Source: Ferdinandcohnia sp036962685 (lineage in GTDB: Bacteria > Bacillota > Bacilli > Bacillales > Bacillaceae_L). From it: a DNA stretch of 64,000 nt. The stretch spans positions 1 to 64,000 of the forward strand of contig NZ_JBALOP010000001.1 of the NCBI RefSeq assembly GCF_036962685.1. The letters run 5' to 3'. A model generated the notes under the pieces. The model had not been told where the DNA came from, searched no databases, and saw only the letters and a program-made list of their open reading frames with translations. This document shows, one piece after another, positions 42,629 through 51,995 of the stretch. The position numbers and the translations under genes are program-made. The stretch's first letter is position 1; every line of letters begins with the position of its first letter.

Positions 42629-45600
42629 CTACATATTTCTACGGTATTGTCCGCCCACTTCATAAAGTGCCTGTGTGATTTGACCAAGACTTGCGACCTG
42701 TACCGTTTCCATTAATTCCGCAAAAATATTCCCATTATCAATCGCAACCTGCTTTAGTTTCTTTAGTGCTTCTTCTACTTTATCCTTATTTCGTTCTTGG
42801 AATTCCTTTAAATTATTAATCTGAAGTTCTTTTTCTTCCTTTGTTGCTCGGGCAAGCTCGATATTGTTTAAATCCTCTTCTGTTGGTGGGTTTGGATTCA
42901 GGTACGTGTTCACCCCAATTATTGGAAGCTCTCCCGTATGCTTTTTCATTTCATAATACATAGACTCATCTTGAATCTTGCCACGCTGATACTGAGTTTC
43001 CATCGCGCCGAGAACCCCTCCACGGTCATTGAGTCGGTCAAATTCCTGGAGTACCGCTTCCTCAACTAAATCTGTGAGTTCCTCGATAATAAAGGAGCCT
43101 TGTAGCGGATTTTCATTTTTCGTTAAGCCATGCTCTTTCGTAATAATCATTTGAATCGCCATGGCACGTCTAACAGATTCCTCTGTCGGTGTTGTAATCG
43201 CCTCATCATACGCATTTGTATGGAGTGAATTACAGTTATCATGTAGAGCCATAAGTGCCTGTAAGGTCGTACGAATATCATTAAAATCAATTTCCTGGGC
43301 GTGCAGGGAGCGACCTGATGTTTGAACATGGTATTTCAATTTTTGACTACGCTCATTTGCCCCATACTTCTCTCTCATCACTGTTGCCCAAATGCGGCGT
43401 GCCACGCGGCCAATCACCGTATATTCCGGATCCAAACCATTACTGAAAAAGAAGGAAAGATTTGGCGCAAAATCATCGATATTCATGCCACGGCTAAGGT
43501 AGTACTCCACATACGTGAACCCATTTGATAACGTAAATGCAAGCTGGGAAATAGGATTCGCACCCGCTTCTGCTATATGATAGCCTGAAATCGATACAGA
43601 ATAATAGTTACGCACTTTGTTATCAATGAAATATTCTTGGATATCCCCCATCATTCGAAGCGCAAATTCTGTTGAAAAAATGCAAGTGTTTTGACCTTGG
43701 TCTTCTTTTAAAATATCCGCCTGAACCGTTCCACGAACCGTTTGGAGCGTTCTCTTACGGACCTCTTGGAATTCCTCCACTGTTAATATACGGCCAAGCT
43801 CCTGCTCGCGCTTTTCAACCTGCTGGTGAATCGCCGTATTCATAAACATTGCGAGAATGATTGGTGCTGGACCATTGATGGTCATTGAAACTGATGTTGA
43901 AGGCGCACATAGGTCAAAGCCATTGTACAACTTTTTCATATCATCAAGCGTACAAACACTGACACCACTTTCGCCGACTTTCCCATAAATATCTGGACGA
44001 TAGGCGGGGTCCTCACCGTATAAGGTTACGGAGTCAAACGCTGTACTTAAACGTTTCGCATCATCATCCTTGGACAAATAATGAAACCGTCGATTCGTTC
44101 GGTCAGGAGTCCCTTCGCCCGCAAACTGACGCTTTGGATCCTCCCCTTCACGTTTGAACGGAAATACACCTGCTGTATATGGAAATGCACCTGGAACATT
44201 TTCTTTATATACCCATCGTAAAATTTCCCCAAAGTCCTTAAAGCCAGGTAGTGAAATCTTCGGAATCGATAAACCAGAAAGGCTCTTTGTCTTTAAAATC
44301 GTGATGATTTCCTTATCACGGATTTTTGCGATGAATCTCTCACCCTTGTAGGTTTCCTTTGTGGCTTCCCAGTTTGCAAGGATTTTTTTTGATTCATCCG
44401 AAAGCTTTGCCTCGTATTTGGTTTTTAAGGTTTCTAGGGTTGTAACGACGTCCGTGTTTCCAAGCTCCTTCACACTTTCAATCGTGCCGGAAATTTGGAA
44501 TATCTTTCGAGCAATTTCTACTTGCTCAGCTGCCTTTTTATGATAGCTCCGAACTGTATCTGAAATCTCGCGCAAATAATAGCGGCGGTCATTCGGGATA
44601 ATCACATTTTGTTTTTGAACATCCGCTGTTTTTTCGAATGATGTTTCCCAACTCGTGCCCATTTTTTCGTTTATTTTTTCAATTAGGTTTGCAAAAAGGG
44701 CGTTCGTTCCGGGGTCATTAAATTGACTGGCAATCGTGCCGAACACTGGCATTTCTTCATAGTCTTTTTCAAACAAAAGATGGCTGCGCTGGTACTGCTT
44801 TTGCACCTGACGCTTCGCATCCTCTGAGCCCTTGCGCTCGAATTTATTAATAACAATGAGGTCAGCATAGTCAATCATGTCGATTTTTTCAAGCTGTGAA
44901 GGTGCACCGAATTCACTTGTCATGACATACATGGATACGTCACAAACTTCAGTAATTTCGGCATCGCCCTGCCCGATTCCGCTTGTTTCAACGATGATTA
45001 AATCAAAGCCCGCTGCTTTTACAACTGCGATGGCATCTTTAATCGCAAGTGAAAGTTCAGATTTTGAACCCCTTGTTGCCAGGCTTCGCATATAAACTCT
45101 CGGGTTAAAAATCGCATTCATCCGGATTCGGTCACCCAGTAAGGCCCCACCTGTTTTTTGTTTAGTTGGATCAACAGATAGAATCGCTACCTTTTTATCG
45201 TCTAACTCATTGATAAAACGGCGAATGAGTTCGTCCGTGAGTGAGCTTTTTCCTGCTCCACCAGTACCTGTAATCCCAACAACGGGGACCTTTTTATCAA
45301 GTTCCTTTATTTTTTGAATGACCGTTTCAGCTGCAGCTGCTGTTTCATTTGTGTTACCAATTTGATTTTCAGCAATCGTTATCAGCTTTGCGACTGTTTT
45401 GTAATCCCCTGTTTGAAGAAGCTCAAGCTCATCTGTTAGCTCAGCACTTGTTGGAAAGTCGCATTCTTGCAGCATCTTGTTGATCATTCCTTGAAGCCCC
45501 AAGAGACGGCCGTCCTCTGGTGAAAAAATGCCAGCAATTCCGTATTCATGCAGCTCCTTCATTTCACGAGGAATGATCACACCACCACCACCGCCATAAA

Positions 45601-45889
45601 TGCGGATATGGGAAGACCCTCGTTCCTTAAGAAGATCATACATATATTTAAAATATTCCACATGTCCACCCTGATAGGAAGAAATTGCAATCCCTTGTGC
45701 ATCCTCATGGATTGCCGCGTTGACCACTTCCTCTACTGAGCGATTATGCCCAAGGTGAATGACCTCAGCTCCACTCGCCTGCAGAATGCGGCGCATAATA
45801 TTAATCGATGCATCATGACCATCGAATAAACTTGAAGCCGTCACAAACCGTACATGGTGCTTTGGACGATACACTTCCACTGTACTCAT
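42629..45889 (-). CDS. icmF: Fused isobutyryl-CoA mutase (IcmF)
   Basis: 1086 residues from MSTVEVYRPK behind GGGGGA. Order: B12-binding domain (about 10-140; base-off ligand His25 in DGHDAS, then SSYQGGH and YGGGGG), a MeaB-type G-protein chaperone domain (P-loop GTGGAGKSS near 210; later NKFERKG), and the mutase TIM barrel (from about 560; APSTSVSMTINGPAP). This three-part fusion is the mark of IcmF, which interconverts isobutyryl- and n-butyryl-CoA and can act on pivalyl-CoA. A frame extension to 46066 reads through a repeat and is rejected. It is last in the fadF cluster. Confidence 0.94.
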   Translation of the reverse strand: MSTVEVYRPKHHVRFVTASSLFDGHDASINIMRRILQASGAEVIHLGHNRSVEEVVNAAIHEDAQGIAISSYQGGHVEYFKYMYDLLKERGSSHIRIYGGGGGVIIPREMKELHEYGIAGIFSPEDGRLLGLQGMINKMLQECDFPTSAELTDELELLQTGDYKTVAKLITIAENQIGNTNETAAAAETVIQKIKELDKKVPVVGITGTGGAGKSSLTDELIRRFINELDDKKVAILSVDPTKQKTGGALLGDRIRMNAIFNPRVYMRSLATRGSKSELSLAIKDAIAVVKAAGFDLIIVETSGIGQGDAEITEVCDVSMYVMTSEFGAPSQLEKIDMIDYADLIVINKFERKGSEDAKRQVQKQYQRSHLLFEKDYEEMPVFGTIASQFNDPGTNALFANLIEKINEKMGTSWETSFEKTADVQKQNVIIPNDRRYYLREISDTVRSYHKKAAEQVEIARKIFQISGTIESVKELGNTDVVTTLETLKTKYEAKLSDESKKILANWEATKETYKGERFIAKIRDKEIITILKTKSLSGLSIPKISLPGFKDFGEILRWVYKENVPGAFPYTAGVFPFKREGEDPKRQFAGEGTPDRTNRRFHYLSKDDDAKRLSTAFDSVTLYGEDPAYRPDIYGKVGESGVSVCTLDDMKKLYNGFDLCAPSTSVSMTINGPAPIILAMFMNTAIHQQVEKREQELGRILTVEEFQEVRKRTLQTVRGTVQADILKEDQGQNTCIFSTEFALRMMGDIQEYFIDNKVRNYYSVSISGYHIAEAGANPISQLAFTLSNGFTYVEYYLSRGMNIDDFAPNLSFFFSNGLDPEYTVIGRVARRIWATVMREKYGANERSQKLKYHVQTSGRSLHAQEIDFNDIRTTLQALMALHDNCNSLHTNAYDEAITTPTEESVRRAMAIQMIITKEHGLTKNENPLQGSFIIEELTDLVEEAVLQEFDRLNDRGGVLGAMETQYQRGKIQDESMYYEMKKHTGELPIIGVNTYLNPNPPTEEDLNNIELARATKEEKELQINNLKEFQERNKDKVEEALKKLKQVAIDNGNIFAELMETVQVASLGQITQALYEVGGQYRRNM

Positions 45890-45916
45890 TCCTATTCCCC
45901 CAGTCCTATTAGAATA

Positions 45917-46150
45917 GCGTAAGGCGCCCGGATTAAGGAACATCGACTTACTACCGCCACGTCCTGTGGCGAACGTCGATGTCAGCACATCCTCGATGCT
46001 ATGCATTTTCTTCGTGCGATGATTATGCTCCCGAAGCCTTTCTTGTCCTGTGCAAGTCAAGCACAAGACAAGCGCTGACAGAAGGCGCTCTTTTGCCTTC
46101 AGAAGCGATTGGCTTGTGACCTCGAGCCGATGGCGCCTGGAGCTAGACAG
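45917..46150 (-). repeat. Foldback repeat family I, copy H (full length)
   Basis: Runs, on the plus strand, from GCGTAAGGCGCC to GGCGCCTGGAGCTAGACAG, an inverted-repeat frame of its own. It is the inverted counterpart of 41253-41493. It lies between the TetR gene and icmF, so it is part of the icmF leader if the two are co-transcribed. Confidence 0.85.
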
Positions 46151-46155
46151 TAACT

Positions 46156-46776
46156 CTATTTTTCGATTCCCTTTAATAAAAGCTCTGTTTGCATTTCAAT
46201 ATATTCCTCAAGTGTGAAAAGCTTGCGCATCGCCCAGCGACGAAAGCCCCACATCTGTCCTTGCACAAAAATATTATGAGCAACAAGCTCAATTTGCTTC
46301 TTCGGCAATTGAAGTTCTCCTTTTGCGATACAGTCCTCAATTGCTTTTTCAAACATGCCGACCATTTCTACTTCCTTATTCAGCACATATGGAAGAGCAT
46401 CCTTCGAAAGAGATTTCGCCTCCTGATAAAGAACAAGAACCTCATCCTGCATTTCATCCATAACGAGGAAATAGTTATGAATTGCAAGTTTTAGGCTTTC
46501 AATACTGCCTTCTTTCGTGTTAATTGCTTGCTGGAGACGTTCCTGAACCTGGTCATAAATGCTGTCGACAACCAAATAGAGAACATCCTCTTTCTTACGA
46601 ATATATTCATAAAGCGTACCGATGCTAAACCCGGCCGCTTTTGCAATCTCCCTTGTTGTCGAGCGATGAAACCCTTTTTCCTTAAAAAGAGTCACCGCTC
46701 CCTTAATCATCTGATCCCGTCGTTTCTTAATAAGCCGCTCATCCTTCACCGAAGCCGGCACATCATTCCTTCGCAC
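46156..46776 (-). CDS. TetR-family regulator (FadR-like)
   Basis: 206 residues from a GTG that follows AGGGGGTGA (an earlier GTG at 46785 overlaps that site). The N-terminal TetR domain is clear: MIKGAVTLFKEKGFHRSTTREIAKAAGFSIGTLYEYIRKKEDVLYLV (about 25-72). The larger C-terminal part would bind the ligand, probably an acyl-CoA given the operon. It lies inside the acyl-CoA cluster, so it may repress its own operon; the TGAATG/CATTCA palindrome in the fadF promoter is the candidate operator (inference). Confidence 0.88.
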   Translation of the reverse strand: MRRNDVPASVKDERLIKKRRDQMIKGAVTLFKEKGFHRSTTREIAKAAGFSIGTLYEYIRKKEDVLYLVVDSIYDQVQERLQQAINTKEGSIESLKLAIHNYFLVMDEMQDEVLVLYQEAKSLSKDALPYVLNKEVEMVGMFEKAIEDCIAKGELQLPKKQIELVAHNIFVQGQMWGFRRWAMRKLFTLEEYIEMQTELLLKGIEK

Positions 46777-46813
46777 TTCAGTCACCCCCTAAGAAAAGTA
46801 CATGGCGCCTGTT

Positions 46814-46831
46814 GGGACAGGGACCTGTCCC
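46814..46831. promoter_or_regulatory. 18-bp palindrome between acdA and the TetR gene
   Basis: GGGACAGG-GA-CCTGTCCC, perfect arms of 8 bp. No T-run follows, so it is not a normal terminator. Role unknown. Confidence 0.45.
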
Positions 46832-46840
46832 CTTGACCCA

Positions 46841-47980
46841 CTATTTTGTTAGCATTCGAGAGATTACGAGGCGCTGGATTTCTTGGGTGCCTTCATAGAT
46901 TTGGGTGATTTTTGCATCGCGCATATAGCGCTCCACTGGGTAATCCTTTGTATAACCGTACCCGCCAAAGACTTGCACGGCTTCCGTTGTCACCTTCATC
47001 GCAGTATCCCCTGCAAATAACTTCGACATTGCCGATTCTTTCCCATATGGGAGTCCCTCTGATTCTAGCCATGCGGCTTGATAGGTTAAGAGACGAGCCG
47101 CCTCGACACTTGTTGCCATATCCGCAAGCTTGAAGCCAACGCCCTGTTGGGCCGCAATTGGTTTGCCGAACTGGACACGTTCCTTTGCATATTCTGTTGC
47201 AGCATCTAGTGCTCCTTGAGCAATTCCAACCGCTTGTGCAGCAATCCCGTTACGGCCACCGTCAAGCGTCATCATTGCAATCTTAAAGCCTTCTCCCTCT
47301 TCGCCAAGTAAGTTTTCCTTAGGGACGCGGCACTCTTCGAACATAATTTCAGTCGTCGGTGATGAACGAATTCCCATCTTCTTTTCCTTTTTCCCTACCG
47401 AGAAACCAGGGAAGTCGCTTTCGATGATAAACGCGCTCGTTCCTTTATGCTTAGAGGATGGATCTGTTAATGCAAACACAACGTAAATGTCGGCAATCCC
47501 ACCATTTGTGATGAAGATTTTAGAGCCGTTTAAGACATAATGGTCGCCTTCTAATCTAGCAGTCGTTCTCATTCCACCTGCATCAGATCCTGAACCTGGT
47601 TCTGTTAAACCGTAAGCACCGATTTTTTCACCCTGTGCCATTGGACGTAAATATTTTTGCTTTTGCTCCTCACTACCAAACTTGTAAATGGGCCAGCCTG
47701 CAAGTGATGTATGGGCAGAAAGTGTTACACCTGTTGATGCACAAACTCTTGATAGCTCCTCAACCGCGATACAATATGCTAAATAGTCACTGCCAATGCC
47801 GCCATACTCCTCTGGCCACGGAATCCCGGTTAAGCCGAGCTCCGCCATTTTATCGAAAATTTCACGATCAAAGCGTTCTTCTTCATCACGCTCCGCCGCA
47901 GTTGGTGCTACTTCATTTTTGGCAAAATCACGAACCATTTTACGAATCATTTCATGCTCTTCTGATAATTTAAAGTACAT
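46841..47980 (-). CDS. acdA: Acyl-CoA dehydrogenase AcdA
   Basis: 379 residues starting MYFKLSEEHEM behind GGAGG, the length of B. subtilis AcdA. FAD-binding signatures YGLTEPGSGSDAGG and FITNGG; the catalytic glutamate lies in QIYEGTQEIQRLVISR near the end. It introduces the alpha-beta double bond in acyl-CoAs, probably short or branched ones, passing electrons to ETF and then FadF. It is the closest neighbour of rpoE in B. subtilis; here icmF and the TetR gene are in between. Confidence 0.93.
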   Translation of the reverse strand: MYFKLSEEHEMIRKMVRDFAKNEVAPTAAERDEEERFDREIFDKMAELGLTGIPWPEEYGGIGSDYLAYCIAVEELSRVCASTGVTLSAHTSLAGWPIYKFGSEEQKQKYLRPMAQGEKIGAYGLTEPGSGSDAGGMRTTARLEGDHYVLNGSKIFITNGGIADIYVVFALTDPSSKHKGTSAFIIESDFPGFSVGKKEKKMGIRSSPTTEIMFEECRVPKENLLGEEGEGFKIAMMTLDGGRNGIAAQAVGIAQGALDAATEYAKERVQFGKPIAAQQGVGFKLADMATSVEAARLLTYQAAWLESEGLPYGKESAMSKLFAGDTAMKVTTEAVQVFGGYGYTKDYPVERYMRDAKITQIYEGTQEIQRLVISRMLTK

Positions 47981-48061
47981 TGATAGGACCTCCACTTCAA
48001 TAGAATGTTAGTTTTTGTGTTTGATGTTTCGTTAAGGACATTTATGTGTCAAGGAATGGGT

Positions 48062-48240
48062 ATTTGCGTCGTTCTATCACGGATTTGCATCGTCCGACAG
48101 ATATTTGAGTCGTCTGCCAGATATTTGCGTCATCCATTACGGATTTGCGTCGTCGACCATTTATTTGCGCCTTCAACCAGGTATTTGCGTCATCCAACTA
48201 GGATTTGCGTCTTCAACCAGATATTTTTGCGCCATTCACA
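48062..48240. repeat. Tandem array, 20-bp period (9 units)
   Basis: ATTTG or ATTTT begins units at 48062, 48083, 48103, 48123, 48143, 48163, 48183, 48203 and 48223: one 21-bp step, then seven of exactly 20. A typical unit is TATTTGCGTCATCCATTACGG-like. It occupies nearly all of the gap between the two acyl-CoA dehydrogenase genes. Confidence 0.85.
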
Positions 48241-48252
48241 GCAAATGCCCCA

Positions 48253-49386
48253 TTACAAATGCTTACTGATAACAATCCTTTGGATTTCGCTGGTGCCCTC
48301 GTATATCTCTGTAATTTTCGCATCCCGGAAGAACCGTTCAACCGGATAATCCTTTGTGTATCCATAGCCGCCATAGACCTGAATCGCTTCCGTAGTAACC
48401 TCCATCGCGGTTTTCGATGCAAACAGCTTTGCCATCGAGGATTCTTTGTCACAAGGCAAGCCTTGTTCACGCAAAAATGCTGCGCGGTAGACAAGAAGTC
48501 TTGCCGCTTCTACAGCTGTCGCCATATCTGCAAGCTTAAAGCCAACACCTTGTAAAGAAGCGATTGGTTTGCCAAATTGGTGTCGTTCTTTTGCGTATTC
48601 CACCGCGTGTTCTACAGCCGCCTCAGCAATTCCTAGAGCCTGAGCAGCAATGCCGATTCGACCGATAGTTAAATTGGCCATTGCGACCTTAAAGCCCTCA
48701 CCTTCAGCACCTAAAATATTTTCAGCTGGTACCATCACATCTTCAAGTGTGATTTGAAGGGTTCGAGAACCAAGAAGGCCCATTTTATGCTCATCTTTAC
48801 CGAACTCAAAGCCCGAGGTATTTTTTTCAACAATAAATGCTGTGATTCCCTTGCTGCCAGATTCAGCAGGATTTGTACGTGCAAACACAATATACACATC
48901 CGCTTCCCCACCATTTGTGACGAAGACCTTTGAACCATTCAATCGATAATGGTCACCCTGCTTCACAGCCCTTGTTTTCAAGCTTGCGGCATCTGAGCCA
49001 GCGCTGGGTTCTGTGAGACAAAAAGCCCCAAGATATTCCCCGCTCGCAAGCTTTGGAATGTATTTCTGCTTTTGCTTCTCTGTTCCGAAATATAAAATGG
49101 GGTGTGTACCGACAGAGGTATGAACGGATAAAATGACCCCGATTGTCGCACTCACCTTAGAAAGCTCATTAATTGCAATGATATAGGATGTGAAATCCAT
49201 CCCGGCACCGCCATATTTTTCAGGGGTTGTAATTCCCATGAGTCCAAGTGACCCCATTTTTGACAGGATTTCTCTTGGAAACTCTCCATTTTCCATGCGA
49301 TCTACAAATGGGGCGATCTCTTGTTTCGCAAAATCGCGGACCATTTTTCGCATCATATCTTGTTCTTCTGTAAAATGAAAATTCAT
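48253..49386 (-). CDS. Acyl-CoA dehydrogenase (second)
   Basis: 377 residues starting MNFHFTEEQDMMRK behind GGAGGG. Same fold as AcdA: FCLTEPSAGSDAASL, FVTNGGEADVYI, and the catalytic glutamate in EIYEGTSEIQRIVISK. Closest in feel to MmgC/Bcd short-chain enzymes. It sits 67 bp downstream of the hydroxyacyl-CoA dehydrogenase gene, with a 20-bp tandem array between it and acdA. Which acyl chain it prefers cannot be told from the sequence. Confidence 0.9.
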   Translation of the reverse strand: MNFHFTEEQDMMRKMVRDFAKQEIAPFVDRMENGEFPREILSKMGSLGLMGITTPEKYGGAGMDFTSYIIAINELSKVSATIGVILSVHTSVGTHPILYFGTEKQKQKYIPKLASGEYLGAFCLTEPSAGSDAASLKTRAVKQGDHYRLNGSKVFVTNGGEADVYIVFARTNPAESGSKGITAFIVEKNTSGFEFGKDEHKMGLLGSRTLQITLEDVMVPAENILGAEGEGFKVAMANLTIGRIGIAAQALGIAEAAVEHAVEYAKERHQFGKPIASLQGVGFKLADMATAVEAARLLVYRAAFLREQGLPCDKESSMAKLFASKTAMEVTTEAIQVYGGYGYTKDYPVERFFRDAKITEIYEGTSEIQRIVISKHL

Positions 49387-49453
49387 GCTGCTTCCCTCCA
49401 AAGTGGGATCTAGATGATGTGGGTTTGTAAGAGTTGTCACTTCATTCTCACCC

Positions 49454-50308
49454 CTATCCTTCGTAAGTATAGAATCCTCGACCTGATTTTTTACCTAACC
49501 AACCTGCTTTCACGTATTTACGAAGCAATGGGCATGGTCTGTATTTGTCATCGCCAAAGCCTTCGTGAAGGGTTTCCATAATATAAAGACAAGTATCAAG
49601 TCCGATAAAATCCGCCAGTGTCAACGGTCCCATCGGATGATTCATTCCAAGCTTCATTACTTCGTCAATCGCTTCTTTTGTGGCCACACCTTCGTAAAGC
49701 GTGTAAATCGCTTCATTGATCATCGGCATTAAAATGCGGTTTGACACAAAGCCTGGGAAGTCATTCACTTCTACAGGAACCTTGTTTAATGTTTTTGTCA
49801 TATCCTCAATGACTTGGTAAACCTCATCAGCTGTTGCTAAGCCGCGAATTATTTCTACTAATTTCATAACTGGAACAGGATTCATAAAATGCATGCCAAT
49901 CACTTTTTCCGGGCGTTTTGTGGCCGCCGCAATTTCAGTAATTGGGAGAGAGGAAGTATTTGTTGCTAAAATAGCATTCTGAGGTGCAATTTCGTCTAGT
50001 TGAAAGAAAAGCTTTGTTTTGATGTCCATGTTTTCGACGGCTGCCTCAATGACGAGGTCAACATCACTTGCATTGTGTAGATCAAGTGATGGTGTAAGTC
50101 TGCCTAATGTCGCTGTCTTTTCTTCTTCACTCATTCGACCCTTATCTACTTGGCGGGTAAGATTTTTCGCAATCGTCCCAAACCCGCGGTCTAGGTATTC
50201 CTGCTTTAAATCGTGGAGCTTTACATCATAGCCGGCCATTGCGCAAACCTGTGCAATCCCTGAGCCCATTTGCCCGGCACCAATAACCATCACTTTTTGA
50301 ACCTTCAT
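49454..50308 (-). CDS. mmgB: 3-hydroxybutyryl-CoA dehydrogenase
   Basis: 284 residues from an ATG that follows AGGAGG by 8 nt. N-terminal Rossmann motif MVIGAGQMGSGIAQ; HFMNPVPVMKLVEIIRG holds the catalytic histidine region, and FVSNRILMPMINEAI and MNHPMGPLTLADFIGLD follow. It oxidises 3-hydroxyacyl-CoA with NAD+. Gene name by similarity to B. subtilis MmgB; here, unlike the sigma-E mmg operon, the cluster has a sigma-A promoter at fadF. Confidence 0.92.
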   Translation of the reverse strand: MKVQKVMVIGAGQMGSGIAQVCAMAGYDVKLHDLKQEYLDRGFGTIAKNLTRQVDKGRMSEEEKTATLGRLTPSLDLHNASDVDLVIEAAVENMDIKTKLFFQLDEIAPQNAILATNTSSLPITEIAAATKRPEKVIGMHFMNPVPVMKLVEIIRGLATADEVYQVIEDMTKTLNKVPVEVNDFPGFVSNRILMPMINEAIYTLYEGVATKEAIDEVMKLGMNHPMGPLTLADFIGLDTCLYIMETLHEGFGDDKYRPCPLLRKYVKAGWLGKKSGRGFYTYEG

Positions 50309-50336
50309 CAAACATACCTCCTATGATTACCGAAAT

Positions 50337-51515
50337 TTATACTTGAACCATGATTGCGTCGCCCTGGCCACCGCCACTACAGATAGCTGCAATCCCGATG
50401 CCACCGCCACGACGTTTTAATTCGTGAATGAGTGTAATGATAATTCTTGCCCCGCTTGCTCCGATTGGATGACCAAGTGCTACTGCCCCACCGTTAACAT
50501 TGACTTTTTCAGGGTCAAGATTGGCAATTTTTCCGCTTGTTAATGCCACTGCCGCAAAAGCTTCATTAATTTCAAACAAATCAATTTCATCGACTGTTTT
50601 ATCTGTTTTCTTTAATAATTCATTGATGACGAGTCCAGGAGTTTTCGGGAAATCCTTCGCTTCAACGGAAATTGCTGCATGGGCAAGAATCGTTGCAAGA
50701 GGCTCTTTTCCTTCTTGCTTTGCTCGCTCGTCACTCATAAGAACAAGCGCTGCCGCCCCGTCATTAACACCTGGCGCGTTCCCGGCTGTTATTGTACCGT
50801 CTGCATTAAATACTGACTTAAGCTTTGCTAGCTTTTCAATTGTTGTATCAGCCCGTGGTGCTTCGTCTTGGTCAACAATCGTTACTGCGCCTTTGCGCCC
50901 TTTTACTTCTACTGAGACAATTTCCTCAGCTAATTTACCTGATTCAATCGCGGCAATCACACGTTGATGACTGCGAAGCGCCCATTTATCTTGTTCCTCA
51001 CGTGTAATGTCCAGTTCTGAAGCAACCTCATTACCGTAGGTACCCATATGAACACCCTGGAAGCTACATGTTAAGCCATCATGGACCATTAAGTCCTTTA
51101 AGCTTGCATCTCCCATTCGTAGTCCGGAGCGTGCTTTTGGTAAAAAGTAAGGCGCATTGCTCATTGATTCCATGCCACCGGCAACAATCACTTCTTCGTC
51201 ACCAGCACGAATGATTTGATCGGCAAGTGTGACACTCCGAAGTCCTGATGCACACACTTTATTGATGGTTTCCGTTTTTACTTCCCACGGAATTCCCGCG
51301 TTTCTAGCTGCCTGACGTGAAGGAATTTGACCTTGCCCACCCTGCAAAACATTTCCAAAGATGACTTCGTCCACATTTTCGCCTTCGATCCCTGCTCGCT
51401 GTAAAGCCTCCTTGATGGCAATTCCACCAAGCTCAGATGCTGTTAATGAACTAAGACTTCCCCCTAATTTTCCAAACGGAGTACGAACACCACTGACAAT
51501 AACAGTTTTTCTCAT
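50337..51515 (-). CDS. mmgA: Acetyl-CoA acetyltransferase (thiolase)
   Basis: 392 residues. Active-site Cys88 in INKVCASGLRSV, His in GGAVALGHPIGASGAR and the second Cys in AICSGGGQGDA complete the biosynthetic/degradative thiolase set. It cleaves acetoacetyl-CoA or longer 3-ketoacyl-CoAs, or condenses acetyl-CoA. It is 28 bp ahead of the hydroxyacyl-CoA dehydrogenase. Its upstream gap is filled with a 52-bp tandem array. Confidence 0.94.
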   Translation of the reverse strand: MRKTVIVSGVRTPFGKLGGSLSSLTASELGGIAIKEALQRAGIEGENVDEVIFGNVLQGGQGQIPSRQAARNAGIPWEVKTETINKVCASGLRSVTLADQIIRAGDEEVIVAGGMESMSNAPYFLPKARSGLRMGDASLKDLMVHDGLTCSFQGVHMGTYGNEVASELDITREEQDKWALRSHQRVIAAIESGKLAEEIVSVEVKGRKGAVTIVDQDEAPRADTTIEKLAKLKSVFNADGTITAGNAPGVNDGAAALVLMSDERAKQEGKEPLATILAHAAISVEAKDFPKTPGLVINELLKKTDKTVDEIDLFEINEAFAAVALTSGKIANLDPEKVNVNGGAVALGHPIGASGARIIITLIHELKRRGGGIGIAAICSGGGQGDAIMVQV

Positions 51516-51542
51516 GTTTCAACCTCCTTGATTTTTTCTAAT

Positions 51543-51820
51543 GAATCGGGTACGATTTGCGCGTTTGCGTTACCCTTTTTCTTGCAGTTATCCCGAATCG
51601 GGTACGATTCCCACGTTTGCGTTACCCTTTTTCTTGCAGCCGCCCCGAATCGGGTACGATTCTCATGTTTGCGTTACCCTTTTCATTGCGGCTACTCCGA
51701 ATCGGGTACGATTCCCATGTTTGCGTTACCCTTTTCATTGCGGCTACCCCGAATCGGGAACGATTCCCGCGTTTGCGTTACCCTTTTCCTTGTGGCTACC
51801 CCGAATCGGGCACGATTCGC
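51543..51820. repeat. Tandem array, 52-bp period (5 units plus partial)
   Basis: GAATCGGG recurs at 51543, 51595, 51647, 51699, 51751 and 51803, exactly 52 bp each. Units share GAATCG-GGTA-CGATTC (a palindrome), GTTTGCGTTACCCTTTT and a variable C/T-rich segment. It lies between the mmgA start and the fadF stop, inside the cluster. The remainder of 51821-51995 holds nothing recognisable. Since 52 is not a multiple of 3, long frames over it are artefacts. Confidence 0.92.
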
Positions 51821-51995
51821 CAAAACATCAGTAACCGCTTACATTTTGTCGACTGAACGCTCGCTCAGGACTACCTGAAAGAAGGAGGCGTACCTATGTA
51901 CACCTCTATTTCTCTTATACTATTAATAAAAATCCAATGTTTCCTATATTCCTATTTTACAACATCAATAGTGGAAGATAAATCATAAATTTCCA

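Noticed and set aside
45890..46066. 59-residue N-terminal extension of IcmF
   Set aside because: It is encoded by the family I repeat. The ATG at 45887-45889 has GGGGGA ahead of it and matches the known IcmF N-terminus.
48062..48240. Possible CRISPR array
   Set aside because: The 20-bp units have no constant repeat alternating with unique spacers of fixed size, and no cas genes are present. The same applies to 55505-55615 and the 52-bp arrays.
51528..51878. Three overlapping 97-116 codon open frames with repeated peptide blocks such as FALPF
   Set aside because: They arise because a 52-bp unit without stops is repeated; 52 is not a multiple of 3, so each frame reads the same DNA in turn. 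No ribosome binding site or conserved product.
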